In this document: positions 1-13,004 of the stretch, one piece after another
Layout of the letters: every line of letters starts with the position of its first letter
Position numbering within the stretch: position 1 is the first letter of the stretch
Assembly: GCF_002918555.1 (NCBI RefSeq)
Contig: NZ_PQMB01000002.1
Coordinates: forward strand, 597,169-661,168
DNA: 64,000 bases
Direction: 5' to 3'
Source: Citrobacter amalonaticus
GTDB lineage: Bacteria; Pseudomonadota; Gammaproteobacteria; Enterobacterales; Enterobacteriaceae
Notes under the pieces: model-generated
The model's input: only the letters and a program-made list of their open reading frames with translations
Databases searched by the model: none
Told to the model about the DNA's origin: nothing
Made by a program: the position numbers and the translations under genes

Positions 1-502
1 CAGCAGCCAGATCGCCATGTTTTTTGCGCAGTTCGTCGATGGGACCAAAATCCAGCGCACGCAGCGGGCAGGACTCCACGCAAATCGGTTTTTTACCTTC
101 CGCCACGCGGTCATGGCAGCCGTCGCATTTGGTCATATGTCCCTTTGCCGCGTTGTACTGCGGCGCGCCGTACGGACAGGCCATATGGCAGTAGCGGCAG
201 CCGATGCAGACATCTTCATCCACCACCACAAAGCCATCTTCCCGCTTGTGCATCGCGCCGCTCGGACAAACTTTGGTACAGGCCGGATCTTCACAGTGGT
301 TACACGCAATGGAGAGATAGTAAGCAAAGACGTTCTGATGCCAGACGCCGTTGTCTTCCTGCCAGTCGCCGCCCGCATACTCATAGATGCGGCGAAAGCT
401 GACGTCCGGGGTTAAATCTTTGTAGTCCTTGCAGGCCAGTTCGCAGGTTTTGCAACCGGTGCAACGGCTGGAATCGATAAAAAATCCATACTGGGTTGTC
501 AT
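1..502 (-). CDS. dmsB: Anaerobic DMSO reductase iron-sulfur subunit B (partial, 3' end outside window)
   Basis: Electron-transfer subunit of dimethyl sulfoxide reductase; it passes electrons from the membrane anchor DmsC to the molybdenum subunit DmsA. Reading the reverse strand from the ATG at 502 gives 167 open codons that run off the left edge; the family is about 205 residues, so the C-terminus is missing here. Four ferredoxin-like cysteine clusters are visible, starting near residues 14 (CTGCKTCELAC), 67 (CNHCEDPACTKVCP), 99 (CIGCRYCHMAC) and 126-145 (CDGC and ESCP). The start has an AGGAG ribosome site that overlaps the end of dmsA, so the two genes form one operon. No frameshift was seen in the visible part. 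Confidence 0.96.
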   Translation of the reverse strand, partial: MTTQYGFFIDSSRCTGCKTCELACKDYKDLTPDVSFRRIYEYAGGDWQEDNGVWHQNVFAYYLSIACNHCEDPACTKVCPSGAMHKREDGFVVVDEDVCIGCRYCHMACPYGAPQYNAAKGHMTKCDGCHDRVAEGKKPICVESCPLRALDFGPIDELRKKHGDLAA

Positions 503-512
503 CGGTTACTCC

Positions 513-2957
513 TTATACCTTTTCAACCTGAACAAGGTTTGTATGTGACGGATTCCCCTTAGCGAGAGGAGACGGACGCTGAGTGGTCAGCACGTTAATA
601 CAACCGCCCTGATCGATACGTTTTGTATCCGGGTCGTACCAGGCGCCTTCACTCACCGCGACAACGCCAGGCATCATACGCGGCGTCACTTTCGCCTCGA
701 TATGCAGCTCACCACGACCGTTAAATATCCGCACCTTGTCCCCGTTACTGATGCCACGTTTTTGCGCATCCATCGGGTTAATCCACATATCCTGCCGACA
801 GGCGGCTTTCAGCACGTCAACGTTGCCGTAGGTGGAATGCACGCGAGACTTGTAGTGGAAGCCGGTCAATTGCAACGGATAGTCTTTGGTCAGCGGATCG
901 TTGTAGTTTTCAAACCCTGGGGTGTAGATCGGCAGCGGGTCAATGACATCCCCTTCCGGCAGTTCCCAGGTCGCCGCTATATCCGCCAACGCCTGCGAGT
1001 AGATCTCAATTTTGCCCGTCGGCGTCGTCAGCGGATTCGCCTGTGGATCTTCACGGAAGGCTTTATACGCGACGTGATGACCTTCCGGGTCGCGCTGCTT
1101 AAAGATGCCCTGCTTGCGGAACTCTTCAAACGTCGGCAGATCCGGAATCGCTTTACGTGACTGTTCGTACAGATGACGCATCCACTCTTCCTGGGTACGT
1201 CCTTCAGTAAACTGCTGCTCCACGCCCAGACGCTTCGCCAGCTCGCTGGTCATCTGATAGATAGTCTTGCACTCAAAGCGCGGCGTAATGGCCTGGTCAG
1301 TGAAAATGACATAGGACATATTCCCGCAGGACGCATCCAGCGCAAAGTCCATCTGCTCAGACGCGGTGCAGTCCGGCAGCAGGATATCGGCATATTTCGC
1401 TGAAGAAGTCATGTGACAGTCAATGACAACAATCATTTCGCACTTCTTGTCATCCTGCAGAATTTCATGCGTGCGGTTGATTTCAGAATGCTGGTTAATC
1501 AGGCAGTTACCAGCATAGTTCCAGATCATCTTAATCGGAACATCAAGCTTATCTTTTCCGCGCACGCCGTCGCGAAGGGCGGTCATTTCCGGGCCGCGCT
1601 CAATCGCGTCGGTCCACATAAACATAGAAATACTGGTCTCAACCGGATTTTCCAGGGTAGGCATACGCTCAAACGGCAAACTGTATGAGCCTTCACGCGC
1701 ACCGCTGTTGCCACCGTTAATTCCGACGTTACCGGTCAGGATAGCCAGCATGGAAATCGCGCGGGTGGCAATTTCACCATTGGCGTGACGCTGTGGCCCC
1801 CACCCCTGGCTGATATAAGCCGGTTTAGCGCTGCCGATTTCACGCGCCAGTTTAATAATACGATCCGCCGGAATTCCGGTAATCTGCGCCGCCCACTCTG
1901 GCGTTTTCGCAGTACCGTCTTTTCCCTCTCCCAGAATATAGGCTTTATAGTGGCCGTTCTTCGGCGCGCTGGCAGGTAACGTTTTCTCGTCGTAACCCAC
2001 GCAGTATTTGTCGAGGAACGGTTGATCGACCATATTTTCGGTGATCAGGACATACGCCAGCGCATTCACCAGCGCCGCATCCGTACCAGGGCGAATCGGG
2101 ATCCATTCGTCTTCACGACCCGCGCCGGTGTCGGTATAACGTGGATCGATAATAATCATCCGCGCCTTTGATTTCTGCCGCGCCTGTTCGAGGTAGTAGG
2201 TTACCCCACCGCCGCTCATGCGGGTTTCACCTGGGTTGTTGCCAAACAGCACCACCAGCTTGCTGTTTTCGATATCGGAAGGACTGTTTCCGTCTGCCCA
2301 TCCGCCGTAGGTGTAGTTCAGACCGGCGGCAATCTGCGCGGAGGAGTAATCACCATAGTGATTCAGATAACCGCCACAGCAGTTCATCAGGCGGGCGACC
2401 AGCGTTTTACCTGGTGGCCAGGAACGGGTCAGGGTACCGCCCAGCGTACCGGTACCGTAGTTCAGATAGATGGATTCGTTACCGTAGTCTTTGATCAGAC
2501 GCTGCATATTGCTGGCGATGATCTCGTAAGCCTCATCCCAACTGATACGTTCAAATTTGCCTTCGCCACGTTTACCCACGCGTTTCATCGGATACTTCAG
2601 GCGATCCGGATTATAAACGCGACGCCGCATAGAGCGTCCACGCAGGCAGGCGCGAACCTGATGCAGCCCCTCGTAGTCATCGTCACCGGTATTGTCTGTT
2701 TCCACGTACTTGATTTCGTCGTCCACTACATGCATTCGCAGCGGGCAACGGCTCCCACAGTTTACCGTGCAGGCGCTCCAGATAACTTTTTCATTGCTTT
2801 GTGCAGGACTGATGGCTTCAGCTGCATTAACTATTCGGGTGAATGGCAGGGTAAACGCGCTGCTGGCCACGGCCAGTCCGCCTATCGCCGTCGTTTTTAC
2901 CAAACCACGACGACTCACCTCAGTTGCCAGTACGGCATCGGGGATCTTAGTTTTCAT
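513..2957 (-). CDS. dmsA: Anaerobic DMSO reductase catalytic molybdopterin subunit A
   Basis: Catalytic subunit of the respiratory DMSO/TMAO reductase, exported folded by the Tat system. The 814 residues match the E. coli length. The N-terminus has a twin-arginine motif (SRRGLVK, residues 15-21) and a hydrophobic stretch ending near VNAAEA. A Cys ladder at C63, C67, C71 and C104 binds the FS0 iron-sulfur cluster, followed by the long bis-MGD binding domain. dmsB starts 10 nt downstream, so they are co-transcribed. An FNR box lies about 170 bp upstream of the start, which fits anaerobic induction. The assignment rests on near-complete similarity to E. coli DmsA. Confidence 0.98.
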   Translation of the reverse strand: MKTKIPDAVLATEVSRRGLVKTTAIGGLAVASSAFTLPFTRIVNAAEAISPAQSNEKVIWSACTVNCGSRCPLRMHVVDDEIKYVETDNTGDDDYEGLHQVRACLRGRSMRRRVYNPDRLKYPMKRVGKRGEGKFERISWDEAYEIIASNMQRLIKDYGNESIYLNYGTGTLGGTLTRSWPPGKTLVARLMNCCGGYLNHYGDYSSAQIAAGLNYTYGGWADGNSPSDIENSKLVVLFGNNPGETRMSGGGVTYYLEQARQKSKARMIIIDPRYTDTGAGREDEWIPIRPGTDAALVNALAYVLITENMVDQPFLDKYCVGYDEKTLPASAPKNGHYKAYILGEGKDGTAKTPEWAAQITGIPADRIIKLAREIGSAKPAYISQGWGPQRHANGEIATRAISMLAILTGNVGINGGNSGAREGSYSLPFERMPTLENPVETSISMFMWTDAIERGPEMTALRDGVRGKDKLDVPIKMIWNYAGNCLINQHSEINRTHEILQDDKKCEMIVVIDCHMTSSAKYADILLPDCTASEQMDFALDASCGNMSYVIFTDQAITPRFECKTIYQMTSELAKRLGVEQQFTEGRTQEEWMRHLYEQSRKAIPDLPTFEEFRKQGIFKQRDPEGHHVAYKAFREDPQANPLTTPTGKIEIYSQALADIAATWELPEGDVIDPLPIYTPGFENYNDPLTKDYPLQLTGFHYKSRVHSTYGNVDVLKAACRQDMWINPMDAQKRGISNGDKVRIFNGRGELHIEAKVTPRMMPGVVAVSEGAWYDPDTKRIDQGGCINVLTTQRPSPLAKGNPSHTNLVQVEKV

Positions 2958-3127
2958 AATGGCTCACTCTGCTTGCTCGTAATTAACAAAAGCAAAAAAT
3001 CGCTGTATATTTATATACACAACGATGATATCGTTATATAAGTTTGTATATAATTAATTCCTGAAAAACAGCGTGAAATACTGCTTTTCACTCTCAGGGA
3101 GTATTACCCCGAAGGGAGTAAGGATCA

Positions 3128-3141
3128 TTGTCCGGTATCAA
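3128..3141 (-). promoter_or_regulatory. FNR box upstream of dmsA
   Basis: The reverse strand reads TTGATACCGGACAA, a close match to TTGAT-N4-ATCAA and nearly the same as the remembered E. coli dmsA FNR site. It lies between the serS terminator and dmsA and would activate the dms operon without oxygen. The mapping is by similarity only. Confidence 0.75.
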
Positions 3142-3150
3142 ACAGGCACA

Positions 3151-3174
3151 AAAAAAGCGCCGGAAGGCGCTTTT
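3151..3174 (-). terminator. Intrinsic terminator of serS
   Basis: A GCGCC / GGCGC stem with a four-base loop is flanked by six A and four T, so it can act on either strand. It lies 22 bp past the serS stop and probably ends serS transcription before the dms promoter. Confidence 0.8.
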
Positions 3175-3195
3175 CAGAAGTGAGAGGACGGGGGA

Positions 3196-4563
<1,368 letters not shown>

Positions 4564-4580
4564 TTACCGCAACGCCTGCG

Positions 4581-5924
4581 CTAACGGTAGCGTTTTATAG
4601 GGCTATTTTGATCCTGTCCGGCGAGCCAGGCGAGCTTTTCGCCAATCTTGCCCTCAAGACCTCTGTTTGTCGGGTGATAATAGCGTGTTTGTGCCATTTC
4701 CTGCGGGAAATATTCCTCGCCTGCAGCATAAGCATTAGGTTCGTCATGAGCGTAGCGATACTCCTGACCGTAGCCCATCTCCTTCATCAGCTTTGTCGGC
4801 GCATTACGCAAGTGAACCGGTACATCGTAATCCGGACGTTCGCGGGCATCGGCCAGCGCCGCTTTGAAAGCGGTATAAACCGCATTACTCTTCGGTGCGC
4901 AGGCTAAATAGACAATTGCCTGCGCAATTGCTCTTTCGCCCTCGGCTGGACCGACCCGGGTAAAGCAATCCCATGCGGAGATCGCCACCTGCATCGCACG
5001 CGGATCTGCATTTCCGACATCTTCAGACGCGATCGCCAGACAACGGCGGGCGACATAAAGCGGATCGCCACCGGCTGAAATAATACGGGCATACCAATAG
5101 AGCGCCGCATCCGGAGCGCTGCCGCGAACCGATTTATGCAACGCAGAGATCAGATCATAAAAGCGGTCGCCTTTGTTGTCGAAGCGGGCACTGCGCTCTC
5201 CGGCAATTTCGGTCAACAGCGCTGGCAGCAATACTCGCTTTCCGCTGGCGTCCACTTCCGCCATATCCGCCATCATTTCCAGCGTATTAAGCGCCCGACG
5301 CGCGTCACCGTTGACCAGTTCAGCAATCGCCCGACACGTCTCGTCTGGTAGCACAATAGCCTGTTCGCCGTAGCCACGCGCTTTATCTTCCATCGCCTGA
5401 CGTAGCACATGCTCAATATCTTCAGTGGTCAGCGATTTGAGTAAATAGACGCGCGCGCGTGACAGCAGCGCGGAATTAAGTTCAAACGAGGGATTTTCGG
5501 TCGTTGCACCAATAAAGGTAATGGTGCCATCTTCAATATGGGGTAAGAAGGCATCCTGTTGGCTTTTGTTGAAGCGATGAACTTCATCGACAAACAGAAT
5601 GGTACGACGTCCGGCATTTCGATTCTGACGGGCGCGCTCGATGGCCTCACGGATCTCTTTAACGCCGGAAGTTACTGCCGAGATGCGCTCCACGTCGGCG
5701 TTGGCATAGCGGGCAATCACTTCTGCGAGCGTGGTTTTACCGGTCCCTGGCGGCCCCCATAAAATCATCGAATGCAGATGACCGGCCTCAATTGCGCGAG
5801 GCAAAGGCTTACCCGCTGCCAGCAAATGCTGCTGACCAATGTATTGCGCTAAATTTTCTGGCCGCATACGTGCGGCCAGTGGTTGAAAGGTATTATCAGA
5901 AAAATCGAGCGACAGATTGCTCAC
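4581..5924 (-). CDS. rarA: Replication-associated recombination protein A (AAA+ ATPase)
   Basis: RarA (MgsA/YcaJ) is a clamp-loader-like AAA+ ATPase acting at stalled replication forks, related to eukaryotic WRNIP1/Mgs1. The 447 residues match E. coli. Walker A GPPGTGKT lies at residues 57-64 and Walker B with sensor region [10 protein letters not shown] near 111-120, followed by the tetramerisation C-terminal domain. The start lies 9 nt from the lolA stop, so it forms an operon with lolA, as in E. coli. Confidence 0.97.
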   Translation of the reverse strand: MSNLSLDFSDNTFQPLAARMRPENLAQYIGQQHLLAAGKPLPRAIEAGHLHSMILWGPPGTGKTTLAEVIARYANADVERISAVTSGVKEIREAIERARQNRNAGRRTILFVDEVHRFNKSQQDAFLPHIEDGTITFIGATTENPSFELNSALLSRARVYLLKSLTTEDIEHVLRQAMEDKARGYGEQAIVLPDETCRAIAELVNGDARRALNTLEMMADMAEVDASGKRVLLPALLTEIAGERSARFDNKGDRFYDLISALHKSVRGSAPDAALYWYARIISAGGDPLYVARRCLAIASEDVGNADPRAMQVAISAWDCFTRVGPAEGERAIAQAIVYLACAPKSNAVYTAFKAALADARERPDYDVPVHLRNAPTKLMKEMGYGQEYRYAHDEPNAYAAGEEYFPQEMAQTRYYHPTNRGLEGKIGEKLAWLAGQDQNSPIKRYR

Positions 5925-5933
5925 TCATCGCCT

Positions 5934-6545
5934 CTACTTACGTTGGTCGTCTACCGTTACACCTTGCGGTGGAGTAAAGGTAAATTTCGATGCTTCAACA
6001 GCGCCATTTTGCTGAGATTTCAGCTGATAGCTGCTGCGCTGATCGTCCTGTTCTACGGCGCTGAACTGATGAATAGTTCCGTCGCGCCCCACGTTGATAG
6101 TGAACTGCTTCAGGTTACCGCTGCTGGTTTTGGGCGTCAGAACAAAGTCATCGCCGTTCTGCCTGATGTTATACTGCTGCCAGTCGCTGGACTGATTGCG
6201 TGCAATCAGCATAAACGGCGTGTTACCCGTGGCGTCTTTCAGCCAGGTCGCCGTTGCCTGTTCGACAAACGGGTTAAAGAACCACAGAGTTTTACCATCA
6301 GAAACCAGAATGCTCTCGTCAGGCTGTGTCATGTGCCAGTTAAACAGATTTGGACGCTTAACCCACAGATCGCCCTGACCTTCCTGAACGGCAGCGCCGC
6401 TGCCATCAGTCACTTTCTGGGTAAAGCTGGCATGGAAACTGCTGACTTTATCCAGGCGACTTTTCAGATCGCTGGCGGCATCCGCCCATACGCTGCTCAC
6501 GACGAAACCTGAGAGTAATGCACAGGTGATTGCAATTTTTTTCAT
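5934..6545 (-). CDS. lolA: Outer-membrane lipoprotein carrier protein
   Basis: Periplasmic chaperone that takes lipoproteins from LolCDE in the inner membrane and delivers them to LolB. It has a signal peptide of about 21 residues ending SSVWA before the mature [10 protein letters not shown]; the mature part is about 182 residues, as expected. Two consecutive ATGs exist (6548 and 6545). The second was chosen because GAGGA then sits six bases upstream; the first would give 204 residues with only a three-base gap. rarA follows directly. Confidence 0.97.
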   Translation of the reverse strand: MKKIAITCALLSGFVVSSVWADAASDLKSRLDKVSSFHASFTQKVTDGSGAAVQEGQGDLWVKRPNLFNWHMTQPDESILVSDGKTLWFFNPFVEQATATWLKDATGNTPFMLIARNQSSDWQQYNIRQNGDDFVLTPKTSSGNLKQFTINVGRDGTIHQFSAVEQDDQRSSYQLKSQQNGAVEASKFTFTPPQGVTVDDQRK

Positions 6546-6667
6546 CATTGTTCCTCAAAATACGTCACTCCCGACCGGGAGATCCCTCTGCTATCCATTC
6601 CAGGCCAAAAATCAGCAGGAGGAAAGAAGAAAATACTGAATTTTTAAATATTTACCCAACTTTGCAA

Positions 6668-9600
6668 TCACTCGAAGGGAGGCGGTGCCAGCACTTCTCG
6701 ATTACCATTATGGCCCTGCTCGCTGACAATCCCCTGCGCTTCCATCTGTTCGATGATGCGCGCCGCACGGTTATAACCGATACGGAACTGGCGCTGTACG
6801 CCAGATATTGAGGCTTTGCGCTTCTCAGTGACAAAGTTAACTGCCTGATCGAATAGTGCGTCCAGCTCTTCGCCACTGTCAAAACCGCCGCTGCCACCTT
6901 CACTTTCACTGTCGGAGGTAATGCCATCGACATATTGCGGACGGCCGCGTGCTTTCCAGTCCTGAACTACCGCATGGACTTCCTGATCGCGGACAAAAGC
7001 ACCGTGAACACGAACCGGCATTGATGAGTTCGGCCCGGAATAGAGCATATCCCCCATTCCCAGCAGCGATTCCGCACCGCCCTGATCGAGGATGGTACGC
7101 GAGTCAATCTTACTGGACACGGTAAAGGCGATACGGGTCGGGATGTTGGCTTTAATCAGACCGGTAATGACGTCAACCGACGGACGCTGCGTCGCCAGCA
7201 CCAGGTGAATCCCTGCCGCACGCGCTTTCTGCGCCAGACGAGCAATCAGCTCTTCGACTTTTTTACCAACGGTCATCATCAGGTCGGCAAATTCATCCAC
7301 CAGCACGACAATGTAAGGCAATTTTTCCAGTACAGGATGCTGAGCATCCATACTGTCGCCCGGTTTCCAGTACGGATCTGGAATCGGACGTCCCATCCGC
7401 GCGGCTTCCGCGATTTTCTCGTTGTAACCTGCCAGATTACGCACGCCAAGCGCAGACATCAGCTTGTAGCGACGCTCCATTTCATTCACGCTCCAGCGCA
7501 GGGCATTGGCCGCGTCTTTCATATCTGTGACCACTTCCGTCAGCAGATGCGGGATACCTTCGTAGACCGAGAGCTCCAACATTTTTGGGTCGATCATGAT
7601 GAAGCGAACATCTTCCGGCTGCGCTTTATACAGCATGCTGAGGATCATGGCGTTCACCCCCACGGACTTACCGGAACCGGTTGTACCGGCAACCAGCAGG
7701 TGAGGCATTTTGGCCAGATCCGCAATAACCGGATCGCCCGCGATATCTTTACCCAGCACGATGGTCAGCGGCGATGGATTCTCGCGGAATTTCGCGTTAT
7801 CCAGCACCTCACGCAGATACACGGTCTGACGTTTTTTATTCGGCAGTTCCAGGCCAACGTAAGGTTTACCTGGAATAACTTCCACCACGCGTACCGCAAC
7901 GGTTGATAAAGAACGCGCCAGGTCGCGGGAGAGGTTAGAAATACGCGCGGCTTTGACCCCCGGTGCCAGATTAAGCTCAAAGCGGGTGATCACTGGCCCA
8001 GGGGAATAGTTCACCACATCGGCCTTAATACGGAAATCCGCCAGACGTGCTTCCACCAGGCGTGCCATCTGCTCCAGCGCAATGGTATCAACAGGTTCAA
8101 CCTCACTCGGCGGCGGGGTCAATAGATCCAGCGATGGCAGAGGGGTGCTCGGTCTCTGCAGCGGACGACTGTCGCCATTACGCATCAGCAGCGGATGGAT
8201 CAAACTTTCCTGCGCCTGCGGAGCAACTGGCTGCTGCGGCTGCTGATACTGCTGCTGCGTCGCTACCGGCTGCTGCGGCTGCTGATACTGCTGCTGCGGC
8301 GCTACCGGCCGTTGCGGCTGCTGATACTGCTGCTGCGGTGCTGCCAGCTGTTGCGGTTGCTGATATTGCTGCTGTGGCGCTACCGGCTGTTGCGGCTGCT
8401 GATACTGATGCTGTGGCGCTATCGGCTGTTGCGGCTGCTGATACTGCTGTTGCGGCGCTACCGGCTGTTGCGGCTGCTGATACTGCTGCTGTGGTGCTAC
8501 CGTCTGTTGCGGCTGCTGATACTGCTGCTGCGGCACGGGCGCGACTTCCGGCATGACGCCCGGCGTGAACAATGGTTCATGAGGGCCATCATCCACCAGC
8601 GTTTTCATCGGCGAAAATTCAAAATCATCCAGCGAGAATGGATTTGCTCCGGCAGGTTGCTCCCCTGAGTAACGCTGCTGCTGTGATGAGGCAAACTGGC
8701 GCGCCAGTTCAGCTTCAGCCGAGGCATCCTCGTCCTCAACCTGAGAAACCTCATGCTGATACTCGTTGCCATAACGATTCTGTTGCGACTGTGCAAACTG
8801 GCGAGCCAGCTCATCCTGCTGCATGACATCAATTTCATCATCGCCGTAGTCATTATCGGTATGATTCTGATACTGCCCTGCTTCACGCGCTTTCTCTTCG
8901 GCGATACGCTGCGACGGCAATTTTATGCCATATGACGCCAGCTCACGTCGCGTTGGAACACGCACTCGATTCGGACGCGGCAACTGCGGGCCAATCCCCT
9001 CTTTTACCTGCGGACGCGGAGCACCACCATTTGCCAGACTGAACACAGGAGCGGCAACAGCACCCGCAGCCAGCGTCGCCTCCTTCACACCTGCCGCGAC
9101 TGGCGCAATTGCGGCGGCAGCTTCTACAGGAGGAACTGAAGCAGTAACGGTGGCAGAAGGTTTAACAGGCTCTGGCTTTTCAAGCGGTTCAGGAATTGGC
9201 TGATACCATGCAGCCAGTTGCTCGCGTTCACGCGCACGCTTCTCTTCCACTTCTTCAAAATAGTAGAGCGGCGGGCGAGCCGGTTTTGTCTCTTCCACCA
9301 CAGGTTCTGACGCGGAAACAGCAGGCGGCTGTTCAACAACAGGTTGCTGGAATGTGGATTGATGCTGATGATAATCCGGCTGTGGCACGGGTTCCTGTTG
9401 ATTAACCGGTTCCGGTTGCCAGGTTTGCTCTGCAGCGGGTTCCTGTGAGTGCCACTGTGTTTGCGGCTGTGGCTCGACAGGCTGAGCATATACGGGGTCA
9501 GCCGCCTGCGGGGCATAATATTGCTGCGGAGAATTGCCTTCAACAGGCTGTTGCCATGGCTCGTACGGCATATTCTGCGGCTGAGCATACTCTTGCGTAT

Positions 9601-10747
9601 GCGGCGGGTAGCCTTCCGGCGCAGGCGCTATGACCGGCTCAACCGTTTGCGGGCCGGGAACCGGCTGCCACTCGACAACCGGCTGAACAGAAACCGGTTC
9701 GCCTTCCGGAACTTGCGGCATTGGCACAATGGGGTCGACCGGAGCCGCCCACGTCTGAGTTGCAGCCGTCGCTGCAGCAGCAGCTGCAACAGGCTCAGTA
9801 ACAGAGTGACCATTCAGCAGCGGATCGTACTCATCATATTCCAACTGCATCGCCCGATTCCCTGAGAACAACACGTCATCAGGATCGGCCGCCACGCCAC
9901 GCGCACTGTATTCAATCTCTTCATCATCATCCATGCGTTTGCCGGAGAACAGCGCCGCATCGGTATGACGACCACGTGGGTTAATAAATTTCTCAGCCAA
10001 CCGTTTACGGCGCGCCAGCGCGCCACGAAGAATACGTGCCCGACGGGATTCGCGTTTCACGCCATCCGTTTCGTCTTCGTACTCTTCATCATCTTCATAT
10101 TCGTCGTCTTCCACCCACGTATCGTCACGACGGGTGCGATTACTGGCGAACGTCAGGATATTCAATAACCAGCCGCCGAGTTTTTCCGCAATGCTGACCC
10201 ATGACCAGCCGGTAAAAAGAGTCAGGCCCGCAGCCCAAATACACAACAACGTGATCGTTCCGCCGCTGCTGTGCAACAACGGTTTTAGCGTAGTGCTCAA
10301 CAGGCTGCCAATAACGCCGCCAGAGGCAAAATACCAGATGTCATCGGCATTGATTGCCGCCAGGCCGCAGGAGGTCAGGATCAGCGCCAAAACGCCAATA
10401 ATACGCAGTGAGACGGCAAAGTAGTCAATATAGTCATCGTTGGTCTGATGTCGCCAGGCAAACCAGCAGCCGCCAACAATGATTACCGGGATGGTGTAAG
10501 CCATCACCCCAAAAATGAAAAACAGAGTGTCAGCCAGCCACGCGCCCGGCGCACCGCCCAGGTTATGGATAGGCTCGTGCCAGGCCGTTTGCGACCAGCT
10601 GGGATCTGAGGGATTAAAGCTCAGTAAAGCGGCCATCAGCCAGACGGCAAAAAGCGCAATAAGGATCAGCAACGCCTCCAGAAGTCGGCGCCCGCTGCTT
10701 AACTTGGTCAATGTGACTTCTTTGTCTTCAGTGTATTCCTGGCTCAA
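6668..10747 (-). CDS. ftsK: DNA translocase FtsK, with an expanded linker repeat
   Basis: Septal DNA pump that clears chromosomes from the division plane and activates XerCD at dif. A TTG start at 10747 (product [15 protein letters not shown] after Met) was chosen because it aligns with the E. coli start and has GGAGAG upstream, giving 1359 residues against 1329 in E. coli. Order: four membrane segments (about residues 20-190), an acidic patch, a Pro/Gln-rich linker with eight copies of a 13-residue [13 protein letters not shown]-type unit (about 737-841), the RecA-like motor with Walker A GTTGSGKS (about 1020) and Walker [13 protein letters not shown], then the winged-helix gamma domain that reads KOPS. 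A LexA box lies upstream. The extra length lies in the linker. Confidence 0.96.
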   Translation of the reverse strand: MSQEYTEDKEVTLTKLSSGRRLLEALLILIALFAVWLMAALLSFNPSDPSWSQTAWHEPIHNLGGAPGAWLADTLFFIFGVMAYTIPVIIVGGCWFAWRHQTNDDYIDYFAVSLRIIGVLALILTSCGLAAINADDIWYFASGGVIGSLLSTTLKPLLHSSGGTITLLCIWAAGLTLFTGWSWVSIAEKLGGWLLNILTFASNRTRRDDTWVEDDEYEDDEEYEDETDGVKRESRRARILRGALARRKRLAEKFINPRGRHTDAALFSGKRMDDDEEIEYSARGVAADPDDVLFSGNRAMQLEYDEYDPLLNGHSVTEPVAAAAAATAATQTWAAPVDPIVPMPQVPEGEPVSVQPVVEWQPVPGPQTVEPVIAPAPEGYPPHTQEYAQPQNMPYEPWQQPVEGNSPQQYYAPQAADPVYAQPVEPQPQTQWHSQEPAAEQTWQPEPVNQQEPVPQPDYHQHQSTFQQPVVEQPPAVSASEPVVEETKPARPPLYYFEEVEEKRAREREQLAAWYQPIPEPLEKPEPVKPSATVTASVPPVEAAAAIAPVAAGVKEATLAAGAVAAPVFSLANGGAPRPQVKEGIGPQLPRPNRVRVPTRRELASYGIKLPSQRIAEEKAREAGQYQNHTDNDYGDDEIDVMQQDELARQFAQSQQNRYGNEYQHEVSQVEDEDASAEAELARQFASSQQQRYSGEQPAGANPFSLDDFEFSPMKTLVDDGPHEPLFTPGVMPEVAPVPQQQYQQPQQTVAPQQQYQQPQQPVAPQQQYQQPQQPIAPQHQYQQPQQPVAPQQQYQQPQQLAAPQQQYQQPQRPVAPQQQYQQPQQPVATQQQYQQPQQPVAPQAQESLIHPLLMRNGDSRPLQRPSTPLPSLDLLTPPPSEVEPVDTIALEQMARLVEARLADFRIKADVVNYSPGPVITRFELNLAPGVKAARISNLSRDLARSLSTVAVRVVEVIPGKPYVGLELPNKKRQTVYLREVLDNAKFRENPSPLTIVLGKDIAGDPVIADLAKMPHLLVAGTTGSGKSVGVNAMILSMLYKAQPEDVRFIMIDPKMLELSVYEGIPHLLTEVVTDMKDAANALRWSVNEMERRYKLMSALGVRNLAGYNEKIAEAARMGRPIPDPYWKPGDSMDAQHPVLEKLPYIVVLVDEFADLMMTVGKKVEELIARLAQKARAAGIHLVLATQRPSVDVITGLIKANIPTRIAFTVSSKIDSRTILDQGGAESLLGMGDMLYSGPNSSMPVRVHGAFVRDQEVHAVVQDWKARGRPQYVDGITSDSESEGGSGGFDSGEELDALFDQAVNFVTEKRKASISGVQRQFRIGYNRAARIIEQMEAQGIVSEQGHNGNREVLAPPPFE
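8225..8536 (-). repeat. Eight tandem 39-bp units inside ftsK
   Basis: The coding strand repeats a 39-bp block eight times, each giving a 13-residue Gln/Pro unit with substitutions such as PIAP, LAAP, RPVAP and PVAT. Period 39 keeps the frame, so copy number can change without breaking ftsK. Confidence 0.9.
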
Positions 10748-10825
10748 AAAAGGCTCTCCAGGTTTCGGGCTTTTCCTGCCCGATGCTAAAACGGACAACA
10801 GCACCAGGTTGCCCTGGCACTGTTG

Positions 10826-10841
10826 CTGTATGGATTAACAG
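10826..10841. promoter_or_regulatory. LexA operator (SOS box) of ftsK
   Basis: CTGTATGGATTAACAG fits CTGT-N8-ACAG exactly. It lies 79 bp upstream of the ftsK start, where E. coli has the SOS-inducible dinH/ftsK promoter, so ftsK is probably raised on DNA damage. Confidence 0.75.
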
Positions 10842-10881
10842 GAGTGTAATCAAAATACGCCGATTTTGCACCTGTTCCGTA

Positions 10882-11376
10882 TTAGCGCGTCTTAATAACC
10901 AGACGATTACTCTGTTTGACTTCTTCCATCACCACGTATGTACGTGTGTCATTCACGCCAGGCAGACGCAGCAGGGTCTCACCCAACAGCTTACGGTACG
11001 CTGACATATCCGGCACGCGTGTTTTCAACAGGTAGTCGAAATCACCGGAAACTAGATGACACTCTTGAATTTCTTCAAGTTTTTGTACAGCAGAGTTAAA
11101 TTGTTCAAACACATCCGGCGCACCACGATTCAGAGTAATCTCAACAAAAACCAAAAGTGATGCATCCAGATAATGTGGGTTCAACAGTGCCGTATAGCCC
11201 TGAATAAAACCCTGTCTCTCCAGACGACGCACACGCTCAAGGCAGGGCGTCGGGGAAAGTCCCACTCGTTTAGAAAGCTCGACATTGGAAATACGCCCAT
11301 CCTTTTGCAACTCATTAAGAATGTTACGATCGATACGGTCGAGATCTTTGCCAGGACGCTTCTTGCTATCTACCAT
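10882..11376 (-). CDS. lrp: Leucine-responsive regulatory protein
   Basis: Global regulator of amino-acid metabolism, pili and nutrient transport, responding to leucine. The 164 residues appear almost identical to E. coli Lrp, differing at perhaps one position by memory. An N-terminal AsnC-type helix-turn-helix (recognition region SNVELSKRVGLSPTPCLERV) is followed by the RAM effector and oligomerisation domain. It diverges from trxB across a 547-bp gap that would hold its autoregulated promoter. Confidence 0.99.
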   Translation of the reverse strand: MVDSKKRPGKDLDRIDRNILNELQKDGRISNVELSKRVGLSPTPCLERVRRLERQGFIQGYTALLNPHYLDASLLVFVEITLNRGAPDVFEQFNSAVQKLEEIQECHLVSGDFDYLLKTRVPDMSAYRKLLGETLLRLPGVNDTRTYVVMEEVKQSNRLVIKTR

Positions 11377-12892
<1,516 letters not shown>

Positions 12893-12920
12893 TTTACAAA
12901 TCAGTAACAAAAGTAAAAAA

Positions 12921-12945
12921 GGCGACTAGAAGTCGCCTTTATTTT
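12921..12945 (+). terminator. Intrinsic terminator of trxB
   Basis: A seven-base stem, GGCGACT / AGTCGCC, with a three-base loop is followed by TTTATTTTT. It lies 28 bp past the trxB stop and before cydD. Confidence 0.85.
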
Positions 12946-13004
12946 TGCCTCGTTGTAACATTGCCCTGCAAAAAAATACCGATAACTCACCTGCTAAGCG
13001 TGCA

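Noticed and set aside
8195-8668. Leucine-rich forward frame ([10 protein letters not shown] units)
   Set aside because: Antisense of the Gln/Pro repeats of ftsK; no start signal and no family.
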